DNA of 64,000 nucleotides from contig NZ_JAHOPH010000012.1 of the NCBI RefSeq assembly GCF_019798055.1, positions 59,822-123,821 on the forward strand. The letters run 5' to 3'. The translations under genes were made by a program, and so were the position numbers. Source of the stretch: Salsipaludibacter albus (GTDB lineage: Bacteria > Actinomycetota > Nitriliruptoria > Nitriliruptorales > Nitriliruptoraceae). Within the stretch, counting starts at the first letter, position 1. Each line of letters opens with the position of its first letter. Positions 43,569 to 53,219 of this stretch are shown here, one piece after another. The notes beneath the pieces were generated by a model. The model saw only the letters and a program-made list of their open reading frames with translations, made no database searches and was not told the DNA's origin.

Positions 43569-44384
43569 ATGGACGACCTGGTCCCGATCGGGCGGTTCGC
43601 GGCGACGAGCCGGTTGTCGATCACGGCACTGCGCCACTACCACGACCTCGGCCTGCTCGTGCCGGCCGTCATCGATCCTGCCAGCGGCTACCGGTACTAC
43701 CGCCTCGGCCAGGCCAACCGCGCCGAGGCGATCCGGACGCTGCGCTCGCTGGACGTGCCACTCGACGAGGTGGCCGCGGTGCTGGACGGCGACGACGAGC
43801 AGGCCGAGGACCTGCTCCGTCGCCACCAGCAGCGGCTGTCCGACGCGTTGGCCCGCCATGAACGGATGCTCGGGTACGTCCGACGACTCGTCTCCGGAGA
43901 GGATCAGCTCATGCCCCACACCATCGACACCGCACAACTGCCGGCCCAGCCGGTCGCCTCGGTCCGCCGCACCACCGACCTCGCACACATCGGCGAGTTC
44001 ATCGGCGAGGCCTTCGCCACCGCTGCGGGGGCGGTCACCATGGCCGGTGCGCCGATCGTCGGCGCACCATTCATCCTCTACCACGACCTCATCGACGAGG
44101 ACACCTCGGGCGACATCGAGGTGTGCGTGCCGGTCGCCGACACCGACCTCGACCTCGGCGACGACGTCGAGGTGCAGACCCTGCCGGCCGCGACCACGGT
44201 CCGGACGGTCCACCGGGGCCCCTACGACCAGGTCGGCCCGGCCTACCACGCCCTGTTCGCCTGGATCCACGAGCACGACCGTGACCAGGCCGGGCCGCCG
44301 CGGGAGACCTACCTCAACGACCCCGAGGAGGTCGCGGTCGAGGACCAGCTGACCCGGGTCGACATCCCGATCGCCACCGGCTGA
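43569..44384 (+). CDS. MerR family regulator with GyrI/BmrR-like effector domain
   Basis: 271 residues. The N-terminal MerR helix-turn-helix reads IGRFAATSRLSITALRHYHD, then GLLVPAVIDPASGYRYYRLG and the coiled-coil dimerisation helix (LLRRHQQRLSDALARHERML). Residues 120-271 (VASVRRTTDLAHIGEFIG, FILYHDLIDEDTSGDIEVCV, TVRTVHRGPYDQVGPAYHAL) form a GyrI-like small-molecule-binding domain, as in BmrR multidrug sensors. The ligand is unknown. The flanking DUF4389 and membrane-protein genes are possible targets. ATG at 43569. Confidence 0.9.
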   Translation: MDDLVPIGRFAATSRLSITALRHYHDLGLLVPAVIDPASGYRYYRLGQANRAEAIRTLRSLDVPLDEVAAVLDGDDEQAEDLLRRHQQRLSDALARHERMLGYVRRLVSGEDQLMPHTIDTAQLPAQPVASVRRTTDLAHIGEFIGEAFATAAGAVTMAGAPIVGAPFILYHDLIDEDTSGDIEVCVPVADTDLDLGDDVEVQTLPAATTVRTVHRGPYDQVGPAYHALFAWIHEHDRDQAGPPRETYLNDPEEVAVEDQLTRVDIPIATG

Positions 44385-44555
44385 GCACGACCCGGCACGG
44401 CCGCGGACGTGACGACCGGGGCCGTTCGCCGCGATGACGCGGGTCCCTGGGCCCTGTCCGGCGGTCCGCGCCGCGGGCACGATCGCAGCGTGGGACCTGG
44501 CCTGCCGAGTCCGGCGCGGCGTCGCGGTCCCGCACGTCCCGTGGGAGGGTCCGCC

Positions 44556-45215
44556 ATGACCACCTCGACCGATCGCTATCCGGCCCGGCTCGCCGTCGAC
44601 TACCCCGAACGGCTCGACCGGGTCACCACGTTCTTCCGCCTGCTCTGGGCGATCCCGATCCTGGTGATCCTCGCCCTGCTGTCGGCGGGGTCCGACACGA
44701 CCGTGGTGTGGCTCCAGGAGTCGGGTGAGTGGATCTCCGAGACCAGCCAGACCGGTGGCGGCGTGATGGCTGGGCTGGCCGTGGCCACGGCACTCATGAT
44801 CGTGGTGCGGCAGCGCTACCCACGATGGTGGTTCGACTTCGCCCGCGAGTTCACGCGCTTCGCGACCCGCATCGGCGCCTACCTGGCCCTGCTGACCGAC
44901 CGCTATCCGGCCACCGAGGACGAGCAGGCCGTCCACCTCGAGCTGGACTACCCCACCGACGTCGAACACGACCTGAACCGCTGGCTGCCCCTGGTGAAGT
45001 GGATCCTGGTGATCCCCCACGTCGTGGTGCTCGCCGTCCTGGCGATCGGGGCCGTCCTCGCAGTCCTGGTCGCGTGGGTCGCGATCCTGTTCACCGGCCG
45101 CTACCCGCGGGCCCTGTTCGACTACGTGGTGGGCGTGTTCCGGTGGGGGCTTCGCGTGCAGGCCTACGCCACGCTCCTGCTCACCGACCGCTACCCACCG
45201 TTCCGCCTGGCCTGA
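44556..45215 (+). CDS. DUF4389 family membrane protein
   Basis: 219 residues. Repeating DRYPARLAVDYPERLDRVTTF-type blocks (cited: DRYPARLAVDYP, LTDRYPATEDE, LLTDRYPPFR), FRLLWAIPILVILALL, RYPRWWFDFAREFTRF, VKWILVIPHVVVLAVLAIGAV and FTGRYPRALFDYVVGV match DUF4389, with four predicted membrane helices. Function unknown. ATG at 44556 with GGGAGGG upstream. Its last 35 bases overlap the 3' end of the convergent aldo/keto reductase gene. Confidence 0.88.
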   Translation: MTTSTDRYPARLAVDYPERLDRVTTFFRLLWAIPILVILALLSAGSDTTVVWLQESGEWISETSQTGGGVMAGLAVATALMIVVRQRYPRWWFDFAREFTRFATRIGAYLALLTDRYPATEDEQAVHLELDYPTDVEHDLNRWLPLVKWILVIPHVVVLAVLAIGAVLAVLVAWVAILFTGRYPRALFDYVVGVFRWGLRVQAYATLLLTDRYPPFRLA

Positions 45216-46272
45216 CCGGCCGGCGACGCGCGGCCGGCTCCATCCAGGGTGGGGCCCAGCCGCGATCGGCCTCGGTCAGCGTCGTCCCGGGGGCCACGAC
45301 CGCGTCGATGGCGTCGAGCGTGTCGTCGTCGAGTCGCAGGTCCTGCCCGGCGAGGACGTCGTCGAGCTGCTCGATGGTGCGGGGTCCGATGATCGCGGAC
45401 GTGACCGCCGGATGGTGCAGGACCCAGGCGTTGGCGAGTCGGGTCAGGCTGGTGCCCGCCGCCTCGGCGATCGGACGGAGACGCTCCACGGCGTCCATCT
45501 TGGGGGCGTTGGCCGCGCTGGACACGTCGTAGCGACTCGCCACCGGGTGGTCACTGCCCCCCATTCGGTCGGCGCGTGAACCGGCCGGTGGTGACTCGCC
45601 ACGCTGGTACTTGCCGGTCAGCCACCCCCCGGCCAGCGGGCTCCACACGATGGCGCCCATGCCGTGTTCGGCCACCACGGGCAGGACGTCGCGCTCGACG
45701 TGGCGGACGAGGATCGAGTACGGCGCCTGCTCGGAAACGAACCGTTCGAGGTTGCGGCGGTCGGACACGGCGTGCGACTCCACGATGGTGTGGGCCGGGA
45801 AGGTCGAGCACCCGATCGCCCGGACCTTGCCCATCCGGACCAGGTCGGTGAGCGCTCCGAGGGTCTCGGCCAGGTCGGTTCGCGGGTCGTGGCGATGCAG
45901 CTGGTACAGGTCGACGTGGTCGAGGTCGAGCCGGCGCAGCGAGTCGTCGATGGCCTGCATGATCCAGCGTCGGGAGTTGCCCTGGCGGAGCCGACCCCCG
46001 TACGCGGCGGGCCCCATGTCGCCATGGACCTTGGTGGCGACGACCACGTCCTCGCGACGAACGCCGCGGAGGGCCTTCCCGACGATCTCCTCGGATTCGC
46101 CCGACGAGTAGACGTCGGCCGTGTCGATGACGTTGATCCCGGCATCCAGGCCACGATGGATCATCGCGATCCCAGCATCGTGGTCCGGGTTGTTCCGCCC
46201 GCCGAACATCAGCGCACCGAGGCTGAAGGTCGACACCTCGATCCCGCTCGCGCCGAGCGTGCGATACTCCAT
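45181..46272 (-). CDS. Aldo/keto reductase
   Basis: 363 residues. LGASGIEVSTFSLGALMFGG at the start, DTADVYSSGESEEIVGKAL with the catalytic Asp and Tyr, ATKVHGDM with the Lys, VDLYQLHRHD with the His, and IGPRTIEQLDDVLAG near the C-terminus are the family blocks (AKR; tetrad D-Y-K-H complete). NADPH-dependent; substrate unknown. Start ATG at 46270-46272 with GGGAGGA upstream. The 30-residue tail after WMEPAARRR lies in the overlap with the DUF4389 gene, and the alternative is that the true end is a read-through of a lost stop. Confidence 0.9.
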   Translation of the reverse strand: MEYRTLGASGIEVSTFSLGALMFGGRNNPDHDAGIAMIHRGLDAGINVIDTADVYSSGESEEIVGKALRGVRREDVVVATKVHGDMGPAAYGGRLRQGNSRRWIMQAIDDSLRRLDLDHVDLYQLHRHDPRTDLAETLGALTDLVRMGKVRAIGCSTFPAHTIVESHAVSDRRNLERFVSEQAPYSILVRHVERDVLPVVAEHGMGAIVWSPLAGGWLTGKYQRGESPPAGSRADRMGGSDHPVASRYDVSSAANAPKMDAVERLRPIAEAAGTSLTRLANAWVLHHPAVTSAIIGPRTIEQLDDVLAGQDLRLDDDTLDAIDAVVAPGTTLTEADRGWAPPWMEPAARRRPVRPGGTVGSGR

Positions 46273-46328
46273 GGCGATTCCTCCCACGCGTGGTTGCCGT
46301 CCCCCACCGGCGTGCCCGGTGGCGGCGC

Positions 46329-48730
46329 TCAGCGACGCTCGACCAGGTTGACCCGCTCGGTGGCCCCACGCTGGACGTCGCCGCGATCGAACCGGATCGG
46401 GACCCACTCCTCGTCGGAGTACAGCCGGGTCTGGTCCCCGAAGTGCGGCGACGTCGGGTCGCTGCTCTGCGAGTAGCTCAGCAGCATCTCGCCCTCCGGG
46501 CCGGCGTCGGTCATCTCGACCGCCACGAGCAGGCTGGCACCGCTGGTCACGTCGGGGTAGCCGTCGGCACCCCGGAAGGCCGCGTTGAGGACGTTGAAGA
46601 CCCCGACGTTGCCACGTCCACCGTGCATCGGCAGCGCCTCGCCGTTGCGATCCTCGGTCTGGACCTCGCCCAGGGCGACGTCCAGCGGGATCCCGGCATC
46701 GCCGAGTCGGGCCACCGCGGTGGCCAGGGCCCGCAGCACCCGGGGGTCGTCGACATCGAGCGTGTTGGGGGTGGTCACCGGGTTCGACGGGTCGAACGGC
46801 ACCGCGAAGCGGAGCCCACCGGACTCGCCGAACTCGCGGAACAGCACCGCGCCCACACTGTCGACGTCCACCCTTCGGTCCCACGCGGCCAGGACGTCAC
46901 AGGCCTCGGCCAGGTCGACCGTCCGGCCGTCGGCGGCCTGGGCCGTGCCCGCCGACCGGCACAGGTCGACCAGCGCGTCGACAGCAAGTTCGGCCCCGAG
47001 GTTGCGGTTGCCGAACATCACGTCCTGCAGGGTCGGCACGGTGAAGCCGGGCGCACCGAGTCCGTCCGTGCCGGCGAGCCGCTCCTGGACCTGCACGATC
47101 CCCAGCCGCGTGCGCAGGCTGCGGGCCGTGCCCTCGTCGCCGATCACCCGGGCGAAGCCCTCCAGCGGCTGGTCGGGGTCGGACAGCCAGTGGCTGTCGT
47201 TGGACTGGGTGACCCAGTCGTCGGTCACCAGGACCGGCAGCGCGTCCGCGCCGAGGATCCCGTCACGGGGTGCGGCCGGGTCGGCCACCGGGTCGCAGGC
47301 CCGCGTCGTGCCGGCCAGCACGGCCAGCCCGGTCTGCTGCCAGGTCGGACGCAGTGCGGCCGGGATGCACTGGGTGGCCAGGGCGTCGGGCACGCCGGTC
47401 GTCACCGACAGCTGGGCGTACAGCGCATCACCGTGGCGGTCGGCGGCGGTCGTGTTGACCCACGGGATGCCGAGGTGGTCCGACATCACGTCGACGAGGT
47501 CACCGACGCTGTCGGCCCGGTTCATCGCGTTCCACTGGTCCAGCATCCGCAGGTTCTGGGCGTTGGCGTCGTCGAGCGCGACGGCGGTGGCCGTGTTCCA
47601 GCCCAGGCCGAGGCTCGGCACCACCACGACCGGGCCGAAGACGGTGTCCCAGACGGTCGCGCTCGGCCCACCGGGCACCTCGACGGTCGTCGGGGTCATC
47701 TCCAGGACCTCGCCGTCGACCACGTAGCTGGTCGGCTGGCCCGGGACCAGCTGGAGCAGTCGCAGCGAGAAGCGTTGCGCGGTGGAGACCGTGTGGCTCC
47801 ACGCCACGTCGTCGTTGAAGCCGATCTGGACGCCGGGGGTGCCGAGCAGGGCCCCGCCCTGCACGTCGAGCACGCCGGGGATCGTCTGGTGCGACTGCCA
47901 GAAGCGGTCCGGCCCGTCCCACGGGAAGTGCGGGTTGCCGAGCACCATGCCGTTGCCGGACACGGTGGCGTTGGCCCCCAGTCCGTAGGCGTTGCTGCCG
48001 GGCCCGTCGTCGGCCTCGAGTCGCTCGAGCATGCCTTCGAGCGTGGCGTCGTCGACGAGGTCGGCGTCACCGCCGGACGATGCTGTCTCGCCCGCGCGCG
48101 CAGCTGCCCGTCCCTGCGGTGCCGTGGCCGGCGGGCTCGCGGCCACGATCCCGGCGGCCAGCGCGCCCGAGCTGGCCCGCAGTGCCGAGGCGTAGGACCG
48201 ACGCCAGATGTCGGTCGCGGTCAGGGGACGGACCCACTCGGCTCCCCCGCAGGCCGTCCGGTGATGCCGTCTGCCCCGCCGACCTCCTCCAGCCACCGGT
48301 TGATGCCGGCGGCGAATCCCGCCACCTGTGCCCGGGCGTCGTCCGAGGGACCCGGCGGACGGTCGTCCGGTCCGCTGGCGAGCAGCGCGTCCACCCGACC
48401 CTCCGCCAGCAGCCAGCCCTGGAGGACGTCGCTGACGACATTCGCCTGCGACGGCCCGAAGTGGCGGGACCGCTCACCGTCGGTCGTGACCGCGTACTGC
48501 ATGATCTCGCAGACGTTGTCCCGCGCGGCCGCGTAGCCGTTGCCGAATCCCAGGCTGCCGACGTCCGCAGCACGGATGTGCGGCATGCCGTGCTCGGTCC
48601 AGGTGATCGAGGCACGGTAGGGCGCGTTGCCCCGGTCCCGCGGCGGCGCGGCACCGGCCGCCGTGACCAGTGCGGCCAGCACGACGGCGGCGAGGGCCAC
48701 CACGGACAGGGAACGGGCACGGCTGCGCAC
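46329..48730 (-). pseudogene. Penicillin acylase family hydrolase, frameshifted
   Basis: The gene is in two frames. From GTG 48730: signal peptide (VVALAAVVLAALVTAAGA), then WTEHGMPHIRAADVGSLGFG, YAAARDNVCEIM and the alpha chain, running to a stop at 48221. The downstream frame carries AEWVRPLTATDIWRR, the autocatalytic site PGSNAYGLG (the Ser is the nucleophile and beta-chain N-terminus), NPHFPWDGPDRFWQSH, NDDVAWSHTVS and the rest to 46329. Adding one G to the G5 run (C5 on plus at 48244-48248) would join the two. The family cleaves acylated amides such as penicillins or acyl-homoserine lactones. It is either a young pseudogene or an assembly error. Confidence 0.8.
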
Positions 48731-48822
48731 GGCGAGGCCTTCGGTCGGTCGGGGCCGAACGATCCCACCAGCCGTCGACAGTGCTGTCAACCACCCGGGC
48801 GTCACTCGCCTGCCCCGAGGGC

Positions 48823-49773
48823 TCAGGCGGGCTCGGGCTCGGGCTCCAGCGCCGCGCGCACGTCGACGTCCAGACCGGTCTCGCGCCGGGACACGTCCCA
48901 CAGCGTCCGGATCGCGTCGCCGACCCCGGGCCGCAGCAACGGCTTGCGCACCGGTGGGCCGTTGTTGCCCAGCAGGGGGCCGTACATGGCACCCCCCGGC
49001 GCCTCGGGATCGGTCGCGGCCCGCAACTGGCTGAGGGCGCCCCGCTCGCTGGTCATCCCGACGCGCTGGACCAGTCCGAGGAAGAACGGACCGAGCGACC
49101 CGGAGCCACCCTCCCGGACGGTGCGCGCCTGCAGGTCGGAGTTGGTCAGGCCCGGGTGGGCGGCGAGGCTGCGGGCCTCGACACCGTTCGCGGCGAACTG
49201 GACCTGCAGTCCCTCGGCGAAGTGCCGGTTGGCGAGCTTGGACTGGGCGTACATCTCCCAGGGCTCGTACTCGTCACGCATGTGCGGGTCGTCCGGGTCG
49301 ACCGGGTGGCCCTGGTGCTGGGCGGTCGACGTGACCGTCACGACCCGGGCACCGGGGGTGCGAACGATCGCGGGCAGCAGGTGGGACGTCAGCGCCCAGT
49401 GACCCAGGTGGTTGACGCCGAACTGGGTGTCGAACCCGTCCTCCGTGGTGCCCTGGGGCATCGCCATCAGGCCGGCGTTGTTGACCAGGAGGTCGACGTG
49501 GTCGTGACGGGTGAGGATCTCGTCGGCGGCCCGGGCGACCGATGCCAACGATCCGAGGTCGAGCTCGACCAGTTCGAGGTCGGCCTCGGGATTGGCCGCC
49601 CGGACCAGGGCCTGGGCGTCACGTGCCTTGTCCTGGTTGCGCGCGGCCATGACCACGGTGGCGCCGGCGTCGGCCAGCGCCCGGGTGGTCGCCAGTCCGA
49701 GCCCACCGTTGGCGCCGGTGACCACGGCGACGCGGCCGTGCTGGTCGGGGATGTCGGCGACGGACCAGGGCAT
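48823..49773 (-). CDS. SDR family oxidoreductase, retinol-dehydrogenase-like
   Basis: 316 residues. VAVVTGANGGLGLATTRALA (TGxxxGxG), VVMAARNQDKARD, ELDLGSLAS, LLVNNAGLM, VTVTSTAQHQG with the Ser and the catalytic YAQSKLANRHF are all intact; the last 60 residues include GAMYGPLLGNNGPPV, as in this WWOX/RDH-like subgroup. NADP-dependent; substrate unknown. ATG at 49771-49773. The upstream gene on the same strand (alpha/beta hydrolase) is 101 bases away. Confidence 0.9.
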   Translation of the reverse strand: MPWSVADIPDQHGRVAVVTGANGGLGLATTRALADAGATVVMAARNQDKARDAQALVRAANPEADLELVELDLGSLASVARAADEILTRHDHVDLLVNNAGLMAMPQGTTEDGFDTQFGVNHLGHWALTSHLLPAIVRTPGARVVTVTSTAQHQGHPVDPDDPHMRDEYEPWEMYAQSKLANRHFAEGLQVQFAANGVEARSLAAHPGLTNSDLQARTVREGGSGSLGPFFLGLVQRVGMTSERGALSQLRAATDPEAPGGAMYGPLLGNNGPPVRKPLLRPGVGDAIRTLWDVSRRETGLDVDVRAALEPEPEPA

Positions 49774-49874
49774 GGAGGACTCCTCGGGATCGGCAGGGAC
49801 GGACAGTCGAGGTCGACGGTATGCCGTCCCGGTCGGTCGGCCGCGTCCGTTCGCCCCGGATCGGCGACCGCCGG

Positions 49875-50804
49875 TCACCTGGCCCGCCGGCGGTCTCCTG
49901 CCTCCACGCCCTCCCAGAAGGCTGCCAGCACCGCGACGGTCGCGGCCGGGTGCTCCAGGGCCGGGGAATGGTCCGCCAGGGGCACCACCACGGTGCGCCC
50001 ACCCAGCCGCGTGGCCATGTCGTCGACCTCCTCGACCGAGAAGACCCGGTCGTGCTCGCCCCGGACGACGCAGGTGGGCACCCCGGTGGCGGCCAGTGGC
50101 GCGACCCGGTCGGGCTCGGCGAGCAGGGCGTCGAACATGCCGAGGTAGGCCGCCATGGACGAGGCGACGAACCGGTCGCGGAGGTGGTCGCGCTCGGCCT
50201 CGGGCATGCGCTCGTCGACCCCGTCCAGGGCCCGCAGTCGGGCGTGGATCGCCGCCATGCCACCGCCGGCGGCGGACGCGACCTCCTTGCGCCGCACGGC
50301 ACGGGCCCCGTCCCGGTCGGGACTGCGTGGCCCACTGTCGAGCAGCACGAACGAGGCCACGGCGCCGGGGTCGTCCAGCACGGCGGCGCGCCCGACCAGC
50401 CCGCCCAGCGAGTGCCCCACCAGGTGTGGCCGGTGCCCGGTCTCGGCCGTGAGCCCCGCAGCGACGTCGCGCACGGCGACGCCCAGCCGGGCGAAGCCGT
50501 GGTCAGCGCGATCCGGCCAACCGGCACTCTCGAACTGGCCGGGCAGGTCGATCGCGACGATCCTTCTCCCGGTGGCGGCCAGTGGCTCCACGACCGCGGA
50601 CCAGTCCTCCTTGCTGCCGGTGAACCCCGGCACGAGCAGGGCAGGTGGCCGGGTCGGCTCGGCGGGCGACGCCTCCAGCGTGGCGAGGTCCAGTCCGCCG
50701 CCCTGGCGACGACGGCGAACACCGGCGTCGCCGTGGTCGACCCGCCAGGTCCGATGGGGCATCGCCGGGTCGACCACTCCCACGCTTCGTCCCGTCGTCG
50801 ACAT
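49875..50804 (-). CDS. Alpha/beta hydrolase
   Basis: 309 residues. LLVPGFTGSKEDWSAVVEPL holds the oxyanion turn, IVAIDLPGQFESAG follows, the nucleophile elbow is GHSLGGLVGRA, the acid lies in CVVRGEHDRVF and the His in PLADHSPALEHPAAT. Substrate unknown. An N-terminal lead of about 45 residues precedes the fold. ATG at 50802-50804. It is divergent from the P-loop/LLM gene with 118 bases between. Confidence 0.9.
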   Translation of the reverse strand: MSTTGRSVGVVDPAMPHRTWRVDHGDAGVRRRRQGGGLDLATLEASPAEPTRPPALLVPGFTGSKEDWSAVVEPLAATGRRIVAIDLPGQFESAGWPDRADHGFARLGVAVRDVAAGLTAETGHRPHLVGHSLGGLVGRAAVLDDPGAVASFVLLDSGPRSPDRDGARAVRRKEVASAAGGGMAAIHARLRALDGVDERMPEAERDHLRDRFVASSMAAYLGMFDALLAEPDRVAPLAATGVPTCVVRGEHDRVFSVEEVDDMATRLGGRTVVVPLADHSPALEHPAATVAVLAAFWEGVEAGDRRRAR

Positions 50805-50922
50805 CGGTGCCGGGGATCCTAGGAGCGGGCGCCCGGGCCGGGAACCCGCACTCCGGTCCGGGTGGCGCTGCGACCTAGGCTGCGGCAGTCGATGGAGTCC
50901 CCCGAGTCACGAGGTCGCCCCG

Positions 50923-52395
50923 GTGCCCGATCCGCCCGTCCCGGACCCGGCGATCGTCGTGCTGGTCGGGGCTGCCGGGGCCGGCAAGTCCCACTGGGCC
51001 GCCCGGCACTGGCGCGACGTCGAGATCGTGTCGTCGGACCGGCTGCGCGACGTCGTCGGCAGCGGTCCGGCCGACCTGGCGGCCACCGACGACGCGTTCG
51101 ACCTGTTGGACCGGATCGTGGCGGCACGTGCGGCGCGTCGGCTGACCACGGTCGTCGACACGCTCGGGCTGGACGCCGACCGGCGCCACGCGCTGCGCGA
51201 CCTCGCCCGTCGCCACGACCTCACCGCCGCCGTGGTGGTCGTCGACACGCCGGGGGCCACCTGTCGGGCGCGCAACGGCGCCCGGGACCGGCCGGTCCCG
51301 GCCACGGCGCTGCGCTCGCAACTGCGCCGGGTCGCCGAGACCCGGGAGTCGCTGGCGGACGAGGACTGGGACCGAGTGCTGACCGTGTCGGGCGTGGGCC
51401 CGGACGCTGCGGGCGGTGTCACCGAGGCAACGAAGACCGCCGCGGCACAGCCCACCAGCGCGTCCGGCCTCGACGGCGTGGTGCTGCACGTGTCGCGGTT
51501 CCCGTGGGGCGAGGACCCGCAGGCGTGGCTGGTCGGGGTCGCCCGGGCCGCCGAGGAGGCCGGGTTCACCGGCCTGGCCCTGATGGACCACCTCATCCAG
51601 GTGCCCCAGGTCGGACGGGCGTGGGAGCCGATCCCCGAGCCGCTGGTCACCCTGGGCGTCCTCGCGGCCAGCACGACCAGCCTGCGGCTGGGGACGCTGG
51701 TGTCTCCGGTGACGTTCCGGCCGCCTGGCGTGCTGGCCAAGGCCATGGCCACCCTGGACGTCCTGTCGGGCGGCCGGGCGTTCTGCGGTGTCGGCGCGGG
51801 CTGGTTCGCACGCGAGCACGCCTCCCACGACGTGGCGTTCCCTCGCGTCGGTGCGCGACAGGGCGCCCTCGAGCGCGGCATCGAGGTCATGCGGGCGGTG
51901 TGGCGACCCGGCACGAAGGCCCACCACGGCGCCATGGTCGACCTGCCCGACACGACCAGCTATCCGCGACCGACCGGGGACCTGCCGATCGTGGTGGGAG
52001 GCAGCGGTGCACGCACGCTGCGGATCGCCGCCCGACTGGGCGACGCCAGCAACGTCCGCACCGAGCGGCTGGACGAGGCGCTCCCCGTGCTGCGCGACGC
52101 CTGCCAGCAGGCCGGTCGACGCCTGGGCGAGGAGGTGGCGGTGACCGTGCTCGACACCCCCGTCGTCGGGACCGATCGCGACGACGTCGCCCGACGGGTC
52201 GAGCGGGTCCGTGGCCGGCTCGACGCTGCGACCTTCACCTCGCGTCGGGCCGTCGGAACCGTCGCACACCACCGCACGCGGCTGGCCACGCTGGGTGAAC
52301 GTGGCGTGGCGACGGTGTTCCTGGCGGTCGGCGACCTCGAGGGACCCGACGACGTCGAACGCCTGGCCCCCCTGGCCGGCGCACTGCCCGGCTGA
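50923..52395 (+). CDS. Fusion of a P-loop kinase-like domain and an F420-dependent LLM oxidoreductase
   Basis: 490 residues. Residues 1-155 are an AAA_33/polynucleotide-kinase-like P-loop domain: IVVLVGAAGAGKSHWAARHW (Walker A GAAGAGKS), EIVSSDRLRDVVG, TTVVDTLGLDADRR with a Walker-B-like Asp. After a linker (TEATKTAAAQPTSAS) an LLM domain begins: VVLHVSRFPWGED, GLALMDHLIQVP, LRLGTLVSPVTFRPPGVLAK, LDVLSGGRAFCGVGAGWFAR, LPIVVGGSGARTLRIAAR. The RFPWG start resembles the TIGR03560 group. The GTG at 50923 has GAGG eight bases upstream. No frameshift or stop interrupts the fusion. Confidence 0.85.
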   Translation: MPDPPVPDPAIVVLVGAAGAGKSHWAARHWRDVEIVSSDRLRDVVGSGPADLAATDDAFDLLDRIVAARAARRLTTVVDTLGLDADRRHALRDLARRHDLTAAVVVVDTPGATCRARNGARDRPVPATALRSQLRRVAETRESLADEDWDRVLTVSGVGPDAAGGVTEATKTAAAQPTSASGLDGVVLHVSRFPWGEDPQAWLVGVARAAEEAGFTGLALMDHLIQVPQVGRAWEPIPEPLVTLGVLAASTTSLRLGTLVSPVTFRPPGVLAKAMATLDVLSGGRAFCGVGAGWFAREHASHDVAFPRVGARQGALERGIEVMRAVWRPGTKAHHGAMVDLPDTTSYPRPTGDLPIVVGGSGARTLRIAARLGDASNVRTERLDEALPVLRDACQQAGRRLGEEVAVTVLDTPVVGTDRDDVARRVERVRGRLDAATFTSRRAVGTVAHHRTRLATLGERGVATVFLAVGDLEGPDDVERLAPLAGALPG

Positions 52396-52402
52396 GCATC
52401 GG

Positions 52403-52416
52403 CCCCGGGACCGGGG
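52403..52416. terminator. Short hairpin between LLM fusion and tag
   Basis: CCCCG (52403-52407) and CGGGG (52412-52416) around GGAC, between the two convergent stops. Small but perfectly placed. Confidence 0.4.
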
Positions 52417-53043
52417 TCAGGCGCCTCGGGTCGAGCCCGTCCCGACCACGCGGTCGTGGGCCTCCCGCCTCGCCCGCTCGGCGTCGTCGCGGACCCAGCA
52501 GCCCGCGAGGTGGTCGTTGACCAGGCCCATCGCCTGCATGAAGGCGTACACGGTGGTCGGCCCGACGAAGGACCAGCCCCGCCGCTTGAGGTCCTTGGCG
52601 AGCGCCGTGGAGTCCGGCGTCGTCGACGGGATCGTGTCCGGAGCAGGCCCGAAGCTGGCCCGTGGCCACACGAACGCGGCGAGCGACCCGAACTCGTCGA
52701 CCAGCTCGGTGGCACGGGCGGCGTTGTTGATCGTCGAGCGGATCTTGCCCTGGTGGCGGATGATCCCCGCGTCGTCCAGCAACCGGGCCACGTCGTCCTC
52801 GCCGTAGGTCGCGACGACGGTGGGGTCGAAGCCGGCGAAGACCTCGCGGAACCGGTCCCGCTTGCGCAGGATCGTCAGCCACGACAACCCGGCCTGGAAG
52901 CCCTCGAGGCACAGCTTCTCGAACAGCCGGTGGTCATCGGTCACCCCGAAGCCCCACTCGGTGTCGTGGTAGTCGCGGTAGTCGGGCGCACTGGTCCCCC
53001 AGCCACACCGTGCCCTGCCGTCGTCACCGGTGACGACTTCCAT
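52417..53043 (-). CDS. tag: DNA-3-methyladenine glycosylase I
   Basis: 208 residues. ARCGWGTSAPDYRDYHDTEW with the zinc Cys and the conserved Trp/Tyr-rich pocket, LFEKLCLEGFQAGLSWLTIL with the catalytic Glu region, FVGPTTVYAFMQAMGLVNDH with the His and HLAGCW with the Cys that complete the zinc site. It removes 3-methyladenine from alkylated DNA. ATG at 53041-53043; no strong Shine-Dalgarno. Divergent from katG. Confidence 0.92.
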   Translation of the reverse strand: MEVVTGDDGRARCGWGTSAPDYRDYHDTEWGFGVTDDHRLFEKLCLEGFQAGLSWLTILRKRDRFREVFAGFDPTVVATYGEDDVARLLDDAGIIRHQGKIRSTINNAARATELVDEFGSLAAFVWPRASFGPAPDTIPSTTPDSTALAKDLKRRGWSFVGPTTVYAFMQAMGLVNDHLAGCWVRDDAERARREAHDRVVGTGSTRGA

Positions 53044-53130
53044 GCCTGGCTCCCTCGAGCGTGCGGACACGCAGGTGTAGCAGGCGCCTGCGACGACGCC
53101 GTCGCACGCCCGATCGGGCAGCGTGGGAAC

Positions 53131-53159
53131 TTGCCTGCAGATTGGAATCGTTCTAGTCT
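53131..53159 (+). promoter_or_regulatory. katG promoter with Fur/PerR-like dyad
   Basis: TTGCCT (53131-53136) and TAGTCT (53154-53159), spacer 17. The imperfect palindrome TGGAATCGTTCTA (53143-53155) fills the spacer and touches the -10, with the TnGAA-n3-TTCnA pattern of peroxide-sensing Fur-family (FurA/PerR) boxes. Binding here would block RNA polymerase. Confidence 0.6.
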
Positions 53160-53219
53160 GGCTCACGAGCCCGAACCACCGATCACCCGACTCCCATCGC
53201 AGCACCAAGGAGCTTCCAC

